DNA of 31,702 bases. It comes from CAZSSM01 sp964609385 (GTDB lineage Bacteria; Planctomycetota; Planctomycetia; Isosphaerales; Isosphaeraceae). The DNA lies in assembly GCA_964609385.1 (NCBI GenBank), contig CAZSSM010000078.1, positions 1 to 31,702 of the forward strand. Reading direction: 5' to 3'. The stretch's first letter is position 1; every line of letters begins with the position of its first letter. Under the pieces are notes generated by a model. The model saw nothing but the letters and a program-made list of their open reading frames with translations, ran no database searches and was not told the DNA's origin. Positions 1-7,871 of this stretch are shown here, in pieces. A program made the position numbers and the translations under genes.

Positions 1-797
1 GGCATGTGGATTTTGCGCGCGCCGAGTTCGAGCAGTCGCTTGGGCTCATCGAGCTTGTCGTCCTCACAACGACTGTTGCCGATCGGGTGTCCCTGGGCCT
101 TGAGGAAGGTGTAGGTCATTGCGCCACCGACCAGCAGGGCGTCGACCTTGGTCAAGAGGTTCTCGATGACGCCGATCTTGTCTGAGACTTTCGCGCCCCC
201 CATGATCGCCACCATGGGGCGCCGGGGCTCGCCGAGCAACTTCTGGAGGATTTCCAGTTCCTTCTCAACGAGGAACCCGATGGCCCGATCGGACTCGGGG
301 AACTGCTCAGGGACGGCCACCATCGAGGCTTCGTCACGGTGGCAGGTGCCGAAGGCGTCATTAACGTAGACCTCAGCGAGACCGGCCAGTGCGGCGGCGA
401 ATGCTGGGTCGCCCTTCTTCTCGCCGGGATTGAAACGGACGTTCTCCAAAACGAGCACTTGGCCCGGCTGAAGAGATCCGGCGAGTTGTTGTGCTTGCGG
501 TCCGACGGTGTCGCCAGCCTTGAGGACCGGTTTGCCCAGCCGTTCTTGGAGTCGGGCGGCCACCTTGTCCATCCGGAACTTAGCATCGGCCTCGGGGTCG
601 CCCTTGGGGCGACCGAGGTGACTGACGAGGATGACGCTGGTCCCCTGATCGAGGGCGTGCTGGATCGTCGGCAACGCGGAGACGATCCGCCGATCATCGG
701 AGACGTCGCCCTCAGGCGTCTGAGGCACGTTGAAGTCGACGCGGATCAGGGCTTTGCGACCGGGCAGACGGAGGTCGCGGATCGACTGCTTGGGCAT
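1..797 (-). CDS. pgk: Phosphoglycerate kinase, 3' end cut by window edge
   Basis: Cytosolic glycolytic enzyme that transfers the acyl phosphate of 1,3-bisphosphoglycerate to ADP. About 265 N-terminal residues are present; the nucleotide-binding C-terminal lobe lies outside the window. Visible family landmarks are the N-terminal RVDFNVP substrate loop (about residues 19-25), the SHLGRPKG motif (about 59-66) and the GGAKVSDKI segment later in the N-terminal domain. The ATG at 797 fits the usual family N-terminus, and a GGAG lies 9 nt upstream of it. It follows gap on the same strand after 184 nt, so the two probably form a gap-pgk unit read from the strong promoter at 2133-2162. Family assignment is secure; the only defect seen is the truncation by the window. 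Confidence 0.97.
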   Translation of the reverse strand, partial: MPKQSIRDLRLPGRKALIRVDFNVPQTPEGDVSDDRRIVSALPTIQHALDQGTSVILVSHLGRPKGDPEADAKFRMDKVAARLQERLGKPVLKAGDTVGPQAQQLAGSLQPGQVLVLENVRFNPGEKKGDPAFAAALAGLAEVYVNDAFGTCHRDEASMVAVPEQFPESDRAIGFLVEKELEILQKLLGEPRRPMVAIMGGAKVSDKIGVIENLLTKVDALLVGGAMTYTFLKAQGHPIGNSRCEDDKLDEPKRLLELGARKIHM

Positions 798-906
798 GGG
801 GGAGGCTCCGTGGGTCGATCCCAGAACACCACGGATCGACCAGTCCATGGGGGGCGTATGGTCGCGGCGAGAATCGGGACGCGGGGTATGCGTCCTCCGG
901 ATCGTC

Positions 907-938
907 GGGCCGCGAAGATCGTTCCTCGATCGCGGCCC
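907..938 (-). other. GC-rich hairpin between gap and pgk
   Basis: GGGCCGCG (907-914 on the plus strand) is perfectly complementary to CGCGGCCC (931-938). An inner ATCG/CGAT pairing follows past a small bulge, closing on a TTCCT loop. It starts 44 nt after the gap stop codon and has no U-tract on either strand, so it is not a standard intrinsic terminator. It could be an mRNA processing or stability element that sets the gap:pgk ratio, or have no function. Confidence 0.4.
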
Positions 939-981
939 GTTCGAATCTGCGGAAAGTGATGCCCGAGGGATCGGGTTCGGC

Positions 982-1989
982 TCAACCGAACGAACTCATC
1001 TTGGTGATCAGCTCGGCGGTCCGGCAGGAGTAGCCCCACTCGTTGTCGTACCAGGCCAGCGTCTTGACGAGGTTGCCCTGCATGACCTGGGTCCAGCCCG
1101 CCATGAAGATGCTGGAGTGAGTGTTGCCGATGATGTCACTGGAGACCAATGGGTCCTCGGTGTACTGGAGGATTCCCTTGAGCGGCCCCTCGGCGGCGGC
1201 CTTCATGACGGCGTTGATCTCTTCGACGGTCGTCTCCTTGGCCAGCAGGCTGGTCAGGTCGGTGATCGACCCGTCGGGCACCGGGACACGCAGGGCGTAA
1301 CCGGTCAGCTTGCCGTTGAGAGCGGGGATGACCTTGCCGACGGCCTTGGCCGCACCAGTGCTCGAGGGAATGATGTTGATCGCAGCGGCGCGGGCACGAT
1401 ACATGTCCTTATGGATCTGGTCGGCGACGCGCTGGTCGTTTGTGTAGGCATGGCAGGTGGTCATCAGGCCCTTCTCGATGCCGAAGGACTCGTGGAGCAC
1501 CTTGGCCATTGGGGCCAGGCAGTTGGTCGTGCAGGAGGCGTTGGAGACCAACCGGTGCTCGGGTGTCAGCAGGTCGTCGTTGACGCCCAGGACGATCGTG
1601 GCGTCGAGTTCGTCCTTGGCCGGAGCGCTCAGCACAACCCGCTTGGCACCAGCGTCGATGTGCTTCTGCATCCCCGCACGGTTGGTGAAGAAGCCGGTCG
1701 ACTCCAGGACGATGTCGCACTCCAACTCTTTCCAAGGCAGGTTGGCCGGATCCTTCTCGGCGGTGATCCGGATCGTCTTACCGTCGACGATCAGCGCGTT
1801 TTCGCCGTAGGAGACGGTGCCAGGGTACATCCGGTGAACGCTGTCGTACTTCAGCAAGTTGGCCAGGTGCGAGGCTTCGGAAAGATCGTTGATGGCCACG
1901 ACATCATACTGCTCGGGCTTCAAAGCCATGACGCGGAAGACCAGACGACCGATCCGGCCGAACCCATTGATCGCAACTCGAATCGCCAT
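982..1989 (-). CDS. gap: Glyceraldehyde-3-phosphate dehydrogenase, type I
   Basis: Oxidative phosphorylation of glyceraldehyde 3-phosphate to 1,3-bisphosphoglycerate with NAD(P), in the cytosol; its product is the substrate of the adjacent Pgk. The 335 residues match the usual family length. Visible are the Rossmann motif INGFGRIGR (residues 7-15), the catalytic SCTTNC with Cys153, and the C-terminal WYDNEWGYS signature. The reading frame stays open upstream to 2118, but homology begins at the MAIRVAINGFGR start and AAGGA lies about 11 nt before it, so the ATG at 1989 is chosen. Transcription probably starts from the consensus promoter at 2133-2162, giving a leader of roughly 135 nt. The high-quality promoter fits a highly expressed glycolytic gene. 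Confidence 0.97.
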   Translation of the reverse strand: MAIRVAINGFGRIGRLVFRVMALKPEQYDVVAINDLSEASHLANLLKYDSVHRMYPGTVSYGENALIVDGKTIRITAEKDPANLPWKELECDIVLESTGFFTNRAGMQKHIDAGAKRVVLSAPAKDELDATIVLGVNDDLLTPEHRLVSNASCTTNCLAPMAKVLHESFGIEKGLMTTCHAYTNDQRVADQIHKDMYRARAAAINIIPSSTGAAKAVGKVIPALNGKLTGYALRVPVPDGSITDLTSLLAKETTVEEINAVMKAAAEGPLKGILQYTEDPLVSSDIIGNTHSSIFMAGWTQVMQGNLVKTLAWYDNEWGYSCRTAELITKMSSFG

Positions 1990-2132
1990 GGGCGCACGTC
2001 CTTCTCGCTGAGTTCCACAAGGGGGAGGTGCCTCACACTCGAACACAAAGGGGAGGGCACCTAATGGATGGATGCCAGACCCCCACGCCACGTCCTCGTC
2101 GCGAAAAAGCCCGATCACCCGCTGGGAGCCGG

Positions 2133-2162
2133 ATTATAGGGAGCCCCAGAATCGCCTGTCAA
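2133..2162 (-). promoter_or_regulatory. Promoter of gap with both consensus hexamers
   Basis: On the minus strand TTGACA (2162-2157) and TATAAT (2138-2133) are separated by 18 bp, a perfect match to both housekeeping sigma-factor hexamers with a spacer one base above optimal. The predicted start near 2126 leaves a leader of about 135 nt before the gap ATG at 1989. It is the strongest promoter match I found in the window. Confidence 0.85.
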
Positions 2163-2180
2163 CGAACCCCGAACGAACCC
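2161..2180. repeat. Two 9-bp direct repeats, 11-bp period, abutting the gap -35 box
   Basis: AACGAACCC occurs at 2161-2169 and again at 2172-2180 (GGGTTCGTT on the minus strand). The period is 11 bp, about one helical turn, and the first copy overlaps the -35 hexamer of the gap promoter by two bases. The placement suits a regulator binding twice on one DNA face, but no protein can be named. Confidence 0.5.
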
Positions 2181-2213
2181 TCTGAGACACGCCCCCGCAC
2201 CTTCGGCCCCCGC

Positions 2214-2243
2214 TTGACAAATCGCCAGGCCCAGCAGTAGCTT
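2214..2243 (+). promoter_or_regulatory. Candidate promoter toward tRNA-Thr
   Basis: TTGACA (2214-2219) is a perfect -35 box. It is followed after 18 bp by TAGCTT (2238-2243), which matches only half of the -10 consensus. It would start transcription about 115 nt before the tRNA. It is divergent from the gap promoter, with the 11-bp-period repeats between the two. Confidence 0.4.
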
Positions 2244-2366
2244 TCCTAAAGATGGAGCCTTGTAGATCTGCTTTTAGTGGAGTGTCTCAGGGTCGGTTCC
2301 GGTAGTCAATCATGGAAGTGAACCGCTCGAGGAACGCGCTTGTCCAAGTCAAAGATTTTTGTATCT

Positions 2367-2439
2367 GCCGACTTAGCTCAGCTGGTAGAGCGGAGCTTTC
2401 GTAAAGCTCAGGTCGTGGGTTCGAGTCCCACAGTCGGCT
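2367..2439 (+). tRNA. tRNA-Thr, anticodon CGU
   Basis: A 73-nt cloverleaf. The acceptor stem is GCCGACU/AGUCGGC, the D stem GCUC/GAGC with GG in the loop, the anticodon stem GAGCU/AGCUC around UUCGUAA, and the T arm GUGGG-UUCGAGU-CCCAC. Anticodon CGU reads ACG threonine codons, which suits a GC-rich genome. All stems pair perfectly. The 3' CCA is not encoded and must be added after transcription. Confidence 0.96.
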
Positions 2440-2507
2440 CTCAAATGCTAACGGAATCCCAATCGGGATTTCGAACCGCGAGACGAAGTGGTCTCAATCG
2501 GTCGTGA

Positions 2508-2534
2508 TTTCCTTGGATAGAAATCCCTAGGAAA
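2508..2534 (+). other. Inverted repeat downstream of tRNA-Thr
   Basis: TTTCCTTGG (2508-2516) faces CCTAGGAAA (2526-2534) with one T-T mismatch and a 9-nt loop. An alternative pairing, GATTTC/GAAATC, overlaps it. A shorter AATCCC/GGGATT hairpin precedes it at 2455-2470. These may help end the tRNA-Thr transcript, but no U-run follows. Confidence 0.3.
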
Positions 2535-2702
2535 CGCACTCGGGTTCCCGTCAATGAGGTCGGGTCAGCAAAAAAGCTGCTGATAAGACTCGGTGTAGGT
2601 ACTTAGGCTGGACTGAACGCCGGATTTCAAATGATTGGCTATTGGCTGTATCGACCGACGTTCCGTTTACGCCCCGACCTCTCAGTAAATTTGGTGGATA
2701 AA

Positions 2703-2773
2703 CTGGGGAACTAGGACTCGAACCTAGACTACAAGAGCCAGAATCTTGCGTGCTACCATTACACCATTCCCCA
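2703..2773 (-). tRNA. tRNA-Gln, anticodon CUG
   Basis: A 71-nt cloverleaf on the minus strand. The acceptor stem is UGGGGAA/UUCCCCA with G as discriminator, the D stem GUGU/GCAC, the anticodon stem CAAGA/UCUUG around UUCUGGC, and the T arm CUAGG-UUCGAGU-CCUAG. The UGGGG acceptor with discriminator G is typical of glutamine tRNAs. Anticodon CUG reads CAG. CCA is not encoded. It faces tRNA-Thr, with 263 bp between them. Confidence 0.95.
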
Positions 2774-2794
2774 AGGGGCATGCGAGCCAATACT

Positions 2795-2823
2795 TATTTT
2801 CGAGTAGAACAACATCCCGTCAA
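2795..2823 (-). promoter_or_regulatory. Candidate promoter of tRNA-Gln
   Basis: On the minus strand TTGACG (2823-2818) is followed after 17 bp by AAAATA (2800-2795). The -35 match is good and the -10 match weak. The predicted start falls about 10-15 nt before the mature tRNA 5' end, a sensible leader length. Confidence 0.35.
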
Positions 2824-2864
2824 GAAGACGCGCGCGGTTTCGGAGCACAAACCAGGAACCCCTC

Positions 2865-2918
2865 ACGAGGAGAGCGGGCCTCGTAACGATCCTGGAACCA
2901 ATATCAATCGGTTCCAGG
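2865..2918 (-). terminator. Tandem hairpins after the FAD/Fe-S dehydrogenase gene
   Basis: CCTGGAACC (2891-2899) and GGTTCCAGG (2910-2918) form a perfect 9-bp stem with a 10-nt loop, starting 10 nt beyond the stop codon at 2928. A second perfect stem, ACGAGG/CCTCGT (2865-2884), follows. Neither has a U-tract on the minus strand, so they may act as a 3'-end stabiliser or a Rho-assisted terminator. They also separate this transcript from tRNA-Gln downstream. Confidence 0.5.
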
Positions 2919-2927
2919 AGGCTGTGC

Positions 2928-5900
2928 TCAGGAATCGAGGGTCCGTCCTCGAGCGGTCTTGGGCGTCCGGATCACTTCTCGGAGATGAGGGTCGAGCCCA
3001 TAGGCCAAGGCAAGCAGCTTGACCGGGTGCAGGGTCCGGAGCGGGTTGGCCTGCTCCATCTGGAGTCGGCATGCCGAGCATTCGGTGGTCCCAAGATCCA
3101 AGCCGGCGCCTCGGAGTCGTCGACGGAGGGGACGACCAGCGCGAAGGGAATTGCGGAAGTTGGCCCGGCTCAAGCCATAGGTTCCGGCCATGCCCGAACA
3201 CCCCCGATCCAGATGTTGGATCCGGAGACCAGGGATCCGCTCCAAGAGATCGACTGAAGGGCGACCGACTTTCAAGGCTCGCAGGTGACACGGTTGATGA
3301 TATCCCACGACGGCGTGGACCGGCTCACTGGGATGGGGCCACTGACCTCGTTGATCCAATCCTTGCAGATACTGACCCAATTCCAAAGTGTGGTCGGCGA
3401 CCAAGTCGGCATCGAGGTCTTGGGTCAGGTCGGGATAATATTTGCGGATCATTAAGGCGGCCGTCGGCTCGGAGCAGACAATGGTGTAACCGCGTCGGAC
3501 TGCATCGCTCAGGACGCGAAGGTTGATTGAGGCCAGTTCTCGGGCACGGTCGAGGTCTCCAACGACCAGGGCGGACATCCCGCTTCCGCGCTGTCGGGGC
3601 GGCACATAGACCTGAATCCCGGCGTGCTGAAGCAAGGAGACGAGCGTCTCGGCCAACGTCGGATCGAAGACATTGGCGTAGGTGTCGACGAAATAGGCGA
3701 CGCGCGGCCCGGTTTGGTCTGGCTTAGGCGTCGTTAGACCGCGTCGACGCGCCGAAGTCAGGAACGGGGTGGACCGAATCGTGGGGACCTGTCGGTACCG
3801 CGAGAGACCAAAGACGGATTCCAGAACGCGTCGAAATCCGCGATGGGCTAATAACGCGTTGGCCGTTCGGGGCATGCGCATGCCCAACCCGGCCCAGAGA
3901 TCGACCCTGGAGAGCATCCATTCCGTTTGGGAAAGTCCATGTCGCGCGACATAGGCTGCTTTGGCTTCGATCATCAGCCTTGAGACGTCGACTCCGGAGG
4001 GACACTCCTGGTCACAAAGATCGCAGTGCAGGCAGACGTCTGCGTAGCGTCGAAGTTCCTCCGAGCCCCAGAGACGCGGATCGAGTTGGCCCGAGGCGAT
4101 CTGACGGAGGATCTGGACCTGCGATTTCGGACTCGCGGATTCCCGCTTCAAGGTTCGAAACGAAGGGCACGATCGCAATTGTGGTGATTGGGTCCGACAG
4201 ACTCCACAGCCGTTGCAGGCGTTGACCGAGTCCCAGAGCGAGCCCTCGCGCCAAGCGAGTTGGGGTTTGACGACGACGTTCGTCTCCGCGTCGCTCTGCC
4301 CATCTGAGCCGGATGGGTCGATCCTGGTGGGTGCTCGGGTGCCAGAAAAGTCTTCCGGGCCCGATGTCGGGTGGGGCCGGGCAAACCGTTGCAGGTTCTT
4401 CCGCATCAGATGGGGATCGTGGACGATCACCTTGCCGGGGTTGAGCACGTCGAAGGGGTCGAAGGCCTCTTTGATGGCTTGGTGAGCCGGATAGAGATCG
4501 CCGTACTGGAGGGCGAGGAACTGGCTCCGGACGAGTCCACAGCCGTGTTCTCCGGAGATCGTCCCGCCCGCGTCAAGGACGATTCGATAGACGTCCTCGG
4601 CGAGAGGCTCGAGCTGATCGACCACGCCTGGTTGGCCGAGATCGAGGATGGGACGGAGGTGGAGCTGGCCTGCGCCAGCATGGGCGTAGAGGGTCCAGGG
4701 GATGTGCCGATCCCGGAGCAAACGCTGAATCTCGTTGAGGACGCGCGGCATGCTTGAGGGAGGGACGGCGACGTCCTCGATCAATGGGATCGGCCGGGCA
4801 TGGCCGTGCCGTCGGAGCAAGGCGGGAAAGATCTGCCCCCGAAGGTTGAGCAACTGCTCGACGACCGGACGTCGAGTCGTCCGGAAAGGACTCCCAGTGA
4901 TATCGCGACGCCGAGCGAACCGTTCTGCGAGTCGATCGGCCTCGGCCATCACCAATGCTTCGGAATCCCCGTGGAACGCGACGATCAGGACCGACTCAGC
5001 TCCTTGTGGTAACCCGCTTTCACCGACGAGGGCATGATCCTGGATCACGCGGAGCGAGCGGTGATCGACCAGTTCGCAAGCGCTTGGACGGTGATCGAGC
5101 ACCTCGATGGTGGCTGATGCTGCTTCGATCAGGCTGGCGAAGGGCAGCACGACTACCGAGGCGGCTTGGGGCCTGGGAACGGTTCCCATCTCGACTTCGG
5201 TGATCAGGGCGAGCGTCCCTTCAGAGCCGATGATGAGCTGGGTCAAATCCAAGTTCGGTTGATTGATCAACCGATGCAGCGCATAGCCAGCGCGATTGCG
5301 TGGCCCACATGGGCTGAGTCGGACGATTTGATCGCGGTGGTGACCGACGATCAACGCAATCTTCCGCGCGAGGTGATCGAGCGGCGAAACGGGGGTCGCC
5401 TCTGGGTTAGGCCAGGGACGTCGGGTCAGCTCGAACTCCTCGCCATCGCTCATCAGGATCCGGAGGCGTCGGACGTGATCGGCCGTGACTCCATATCGAA
5501 GTGAATGAGCACCGGCCGCGTTGCCGGCGACCATCGCGCCCAGCGAGCAGGTCTCGGGAGCGCTGGGATCGGGGCCGAGGCGCCGCGCCCAGGGTTGTAG
5601 GGCGCGATTGATCTCCTCGACGGTCACCCCGGGTTGGGCGATCACTTGGTCGGGGCCGACCTGACGGATCCGTCGGAGGTGGCGGCTGAAATCGATGACG
5701 AGTCCTTCGCCCAACGACTCACCAGCGAGGCCCGTCCCACATCCTCGTGCGTGGAGGGTCAAGCCAGTCTCGCCCGCGTAGCGGACGACGGCGCGGAGGT
5801 CTTCTAAATCGCGAGGCGAGACAGCGCCGAGCGGATCGATCTCGTAGAGGCTGGCGTCGACGCGGAACGGTGCACGCTCCAGGGGGGTGAACCAGAGTTC

Positions 5901-5954
5901 GCCGCGGACGAATCCTCGAAGATCATCCAAAACCCGCGCGCGACGATCTTTCAC
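2928..5954 (-). CDS. FAD/iron-sulfur 2-hydroxyacid dehydrogenase, YdiJ type
   Basis: A 1008-residue fusion of a GlcD-like flavoprotein with a GlpC-like iron-sulfur protein. Residues about 45-260 are the FAD-binding PCMH domain, with GCGTGLAGES near 71-80 and IIGSEGTLAL at 241-250. Residues about 260-510 are the oxidase C-terminal domain, with SGEHGCG at 467-473. Two ferredoxin-type motifs have cysteines 580/583/586/596 and 641/644/647/651. The C-terminus carries CCG-type segments around HQPCHLR and CSGMAGTYG. E. coli YdiJ has the same order and about the same length and oxidises D-2-hydroxyglutarate; the substrate here is inferred (D-lactate or another 2-hydroxyacid is possible). The start is GTG at 5954, with AGGGGG 7 nt upstream inside the 17-nt gap after the Lon-N-domain gene, so the two genes are probably co-translated. 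Confidence 0.9.
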   Translation of the reverse strand: MKDRRARVLDDLRGFVRGELWFTPLERAPFRVDASLYEIDPLGAVSPRDLEDLRAVVRYAGETGLTLHARGCGTGLAGESLGEGLVIDFSRHLRRIRQVGPDQVIAQPGVTVEEINRALQPWARRLGPDPSAPETCSLGAMVAGNAAGAHSLRYGVTADHVRRLRILMSDGEEFELTRRPWPNPEATPVSPLDHLARKIALIVGHHRDQIVRLSPCGPRNRAGYALHRLINQPNLDLTQLIIGSEGTLALITEVEMGTVPRPQAASVVVLPFASLIEAASATIEVLDHRPSACELVDHRSLRVIQDHALVGESGLPQGAESVLIVAFHGDSEALVMAEADRLAERFARRRDITGSPFRTTRRPVVEQLLNLRGQIFPALLRRHGHARPIPLIEDVAVPPSSMPRVLNEIQRLLRDRHIPWTLYAHAGAGQLHLRPILDLGQPGVVDQLEPLAEDVYRIVLDAGGTISGEHGCGLVRSQFLALQYGDLYPAHQAIKEAFDPFDVLNPGKVIVHDPHLMRKNLQRFARPHPTSGPEDFSGTRAPTRIDPSGSDGQSDAETNVVVKPQLAWREGSLWDSVNACNGCGVCRTQSPQLRSCPSFRTLKRESASPKSQVQILRQIASGQLDPRLWGSEELRRYADVCLHCDLCDQECPSGVDVSRLMIEAKAAYVARHGLSQTEWMLSRVDLWAGLGMRMPRTANALLAHRGFRRVLESVFGLSRYRQVPTIRSTPFLTSARRRGLTTPKPDQTGPRVAYFVDTYANVFDPTLAETLVSLLQHAGIQVYVPPRQRGSGMSALVVGDLDRARELASINLRVLSDAVRRGYTIVCSEPTAALMIRKYYPDLTQDLDADLVADHTLELGQYLQGLDQRGQWPHPSEPVHAVVGYHQPCHLRALKVGRPSVDLLERIPGLRIQHLDRGCSGMAGTYGLSRANFRNSLRAGRPLRRRLRGAGLDLGTTECSACRLQMEQANPLRTLHPVKLLALAYGLDPHLREVIRTPKTARGRTLDS

Positions 5955-5971
5955 TGGATTGCCCCCTGTCT

Positions 5972-6655
5972 TTAGTTGGGGCTGAATGCCGGCGGGAACG
6001 TCGGCTTATCCTCGTCTTGATCACGTGAGACGTGCTTGTGGAGCAGGGCCACCAGTTGGGCGGAACGTTCTAAAACGACCGGCTGGGCCAGCAGCGACTG
6101 CTTGAGGATCGCGGGCAGGTCGAGTGCCTGAGCAACGATATCACTCAGGGTCCCCAGTGAGACGTTGCCTTCGAGCAACGAGAGCAGTTCCGAGTCGACG
6201 TTGCTGGCACGGTTGACGACCTTGCGGAACAGGCTGATTAGGTTGTCGCGAGCGACCTGCTCCTCGGTCGGGGTGGGGTCGATGTCTTCGAGGATCTCGT
6301 AATGGACCTGCCGGTAGAGTCGGTCGGTCTCCAACTCGGAGGTCAACCGAATTCGATGTCGGCCGACGAGCAAGAAATTGTAGCGACCATCGGGCATTTG
6401 CTCATGGCGGAAGATCTCACCGAGGCAACCGACCGACTCCAGCTCGGGTTCGGCCAGGGAATCTTCCGAAGTCGAGGCGTCGGGGACAGGCTGGGCGATG
6501 GCGATCAGTCGATCATCGGCCAGGGCGTCGGCGGTCATCTGCCGGTAACGCGGCTCGAAGATGTGCAGGGGCAGCACCGCTTGTGGGAACAACACCACAC
6601 CGGACAGGGGGAAGACCCGACAGATATCCGGGGTCGATTCGGGATGGGAACTCAT
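5972..6655 (-). CDS. Lon N-terminal (substrate-binding) domain protein
   Basis: A 227-residue cytosolic protein made of a LON substrate-binding domain alone, without the AAA+ ATPase and protease domains of Lon. The signature is near the N-terminus: VFPLSGVVLFPQAVLPLHIF, then EPRYRQM (about residues 12-40). The C-terminal half is helical and ends in a charged tail. Such stand-alone proteins are widespread; their function is not settled, and binding of unfolded or client proteins is inferred. An upstream GTG at 6664 is in frame, but it would overlap the AAGGG that sits 8 nt before the ATG at 6655, so the ATG is preferred. It is the first gene of a two-gene unit with the FAD/Fe-S dehydrogenase. 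Confidence 0.88.
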   Translation of the reverse strand: MSSHPESTPDICRVFPLSGVVLFPQAVLPLHIFEPRYRQMTADALADDRLIAIAQPVPDASTSEDSLAEPELESVGCLGEIFRHEQMPDGRYNFLLVGRHRIRLTSELETDRLYRQVHYEILEDIDPTPTEEQVARDNLISLFRKVVNRASNVDSELLSLLEGNVSLGTLSDIVAQALDLPAILKQSLLAQPVVLERSAQLVALLHKHVSRDQDEDKPTFPPAFSPN

Positions 6656-7023
6656 GGGGATCACCCTTCAACCAGCAGCCGTCGTCCGACGTTCCGCGGA
6701 AGACTCACGCATGCCATGCAATACGTCACGTCGAGGGAAGTCAACACATCAGCCATGAGGAATGGGATTAGGTCGCGATTCAGGATCGATCACAACGGAT
6801 CGCGTCGGCGAGCCAGGAGGGAGTCGGATCAGATTGATGCGGCGATTGTAGGATCACGGCGCCGACCGACAAGCCGTTACGCCAAGGCCGACCTCCCAGC
6901 CCGACGATCACGAGCGACTCGTTCTCGACAATCGACATCCCGAGGCGGATCGGCCTCGACAGCAACGAATCCTCGCGGCACGATCGAGCAATCGATACGA
7001 AAACTCTCCGCAGCAGTACGACG
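6656..7023. other. Divergent intergenic region, no gene seen
   Basis: This 368-bp stretch separates the minus-strand Lon-N-domain gene from plus-strand nth. Open frames here have no recognisable protein features. On the minus strand TTGACT (6744-6739) and TATTGC (6723-6718) could form a weak promoter for the Lon-N-domain gene, but the 15-bp spacer is short. I found no convincing promoter for nth. Confidence 0.5.
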
Positions 7024-7710
7024 ATGCCCACCAGCAAATCCCCATCACCCGAACTCGATCCAGAGGATGTCCGTCATGCACGACGGATTCTACGAGCTTT
7101 GAAGCGGGCCTACCCGCAAGCCATCTGTGGCCTCGATTTCCAAGATGCGTACCAACTGACCGTCGCGACAGTCCTCTCGGCCCAGTGTACCGATCGCCGG
7201 GTGAACCAGGTGACCCCCGCGCTATTTGCCGCCTATCCCGATGCGGACTCTCTAGCGGAGGCGGAATTGAGTCATGTCGAGGACTTGATTCGATCGACCA
7301 ATTACTACCGCAATAAGGCGAAGAACCTCGTCGCAATGGCCCAACAGGTCGTCCGCGATCATGGAGGACAAATCCCCAAGTCGTTGGACTCCTTGATCAC
7401 GCTACCCGGGATCGGCCGCAAGACGGCCAATGTTATTTTAGGCAACGCGTTCGGGATCACCTCGGGCATCGTCGTCGATACGCACGTCAAGCGGTTGAGC
7501 TATCGGCTCGGTCTGACCGATCAGTCCGATCCGGTCAAGGTTGAGCGAGACCTGGTCGCGCGGCTGCCACGGTCCGAATGGATCGATTTCAGTCATCGAC
7601 TCATCGAGCATGGTCGTCGTCTCTGCAAGTCGCAGCGACCGCTCTGCGCGGACTGTTCGCTTCGGGAGATTTGTCCCAGAGAGGGAGTGGAGGCCTCCTC
7701 ACTGGCTTAG
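7024..7710 (+). CDS. nth: Endonuclease III (DNA glycosylase/AP lyase)
   Basis: Base-excision repair enzyme that removes oxidised pyrimidines and cleaves at abasic sites. The 228 residues compare with 211 in E. coli, the difference being a short N-terminal extension. The helix-hairpin-helix LPGIGRKTANVIL spans residues 127-139 with catalytic Lys133, and VVDTHV carries catalytic Asp152. The C-terminal [4Fe-4S] loop has Cys201, 208, 211 and 217 in the canonical C-x6-C-x2-C-x5-C spacing. The ATG at 7024 has no clear Shine-Dalgarno sequence, but the family homology begins soon after it. It is the first of three plus-strand genes (nth, metF, queG), though metF seems to have its own -10 element, so co-transcription is uncertain. 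Confidence 0.96.
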   Translation: MPTSKSPSPELDPEDVRHARRILRALKRAYPQAICGLDFQDAYQLTVATVLSAQCTDRRVNQVTPALFAAYPDADSLAEAELSHVEDLIRSTNYYRNKAKNLVAMAQQVVRDHGGQIPKSLDSLITLPGIGRKTANVILGNAFGITSGIVVDTHVKRLSYRLGLTDQSDPVKVERDLVARLPRSEWIDFSHRLIEHGRRLCKSQRPLCADCSLREICPREGVEASSLA

Positions 7711-7773
7711 CCTGACGGGTCGATTACCGGGAGCGGTTGAGGGCACTTCCCAGAACCGACTCTCTGATGGCTA

Positions 7774-7779
7774 TAATGG
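7774..7779 (+). promoter_or_regulatory. Candidate -10 box upstream of metF
   Basis: A perfect TATAAT lies in the 161-nt gap between nth and metF, about 93 nt before the metF ATG. No recognisable -35 hexamer is at 16-18 bp and there is no TGn extension, so an activator or a different sigma factor would be needed if it is used. The leader is too short for a typical SAM riboswitch and I see no such fold. Confidence 0.4.
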
Positions 7780-7871
7780 GGCCACACCAGCACGGCTCAG
7801 GAAGGCGACGTGAGGGGTTCCGAATCGATCGCCGAGTCTTTGGGCCTCAGCACTCCGAGGGCGCCACGCAC

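Noticed and set aside
730..2064. Long plus-strand open frame (444 codons) opposite gap and pgk
   Set aside because: It is the antisense of gap/pgk in a GC-rich genome; its translation has no family features, while the minus strand encodes two clear enzymes.
2571..2590. CAGC-A6-GCTG as terminator of either tRNA
   Set aside because: The homopolymer run is in the loop, not after the stem, and the stem is only 4 bp.
2551..2790. 79-codon minus-strand frame over tRNA-Gln
   Set aside because: It is simply a translation of the tRNA gene and its flanks.
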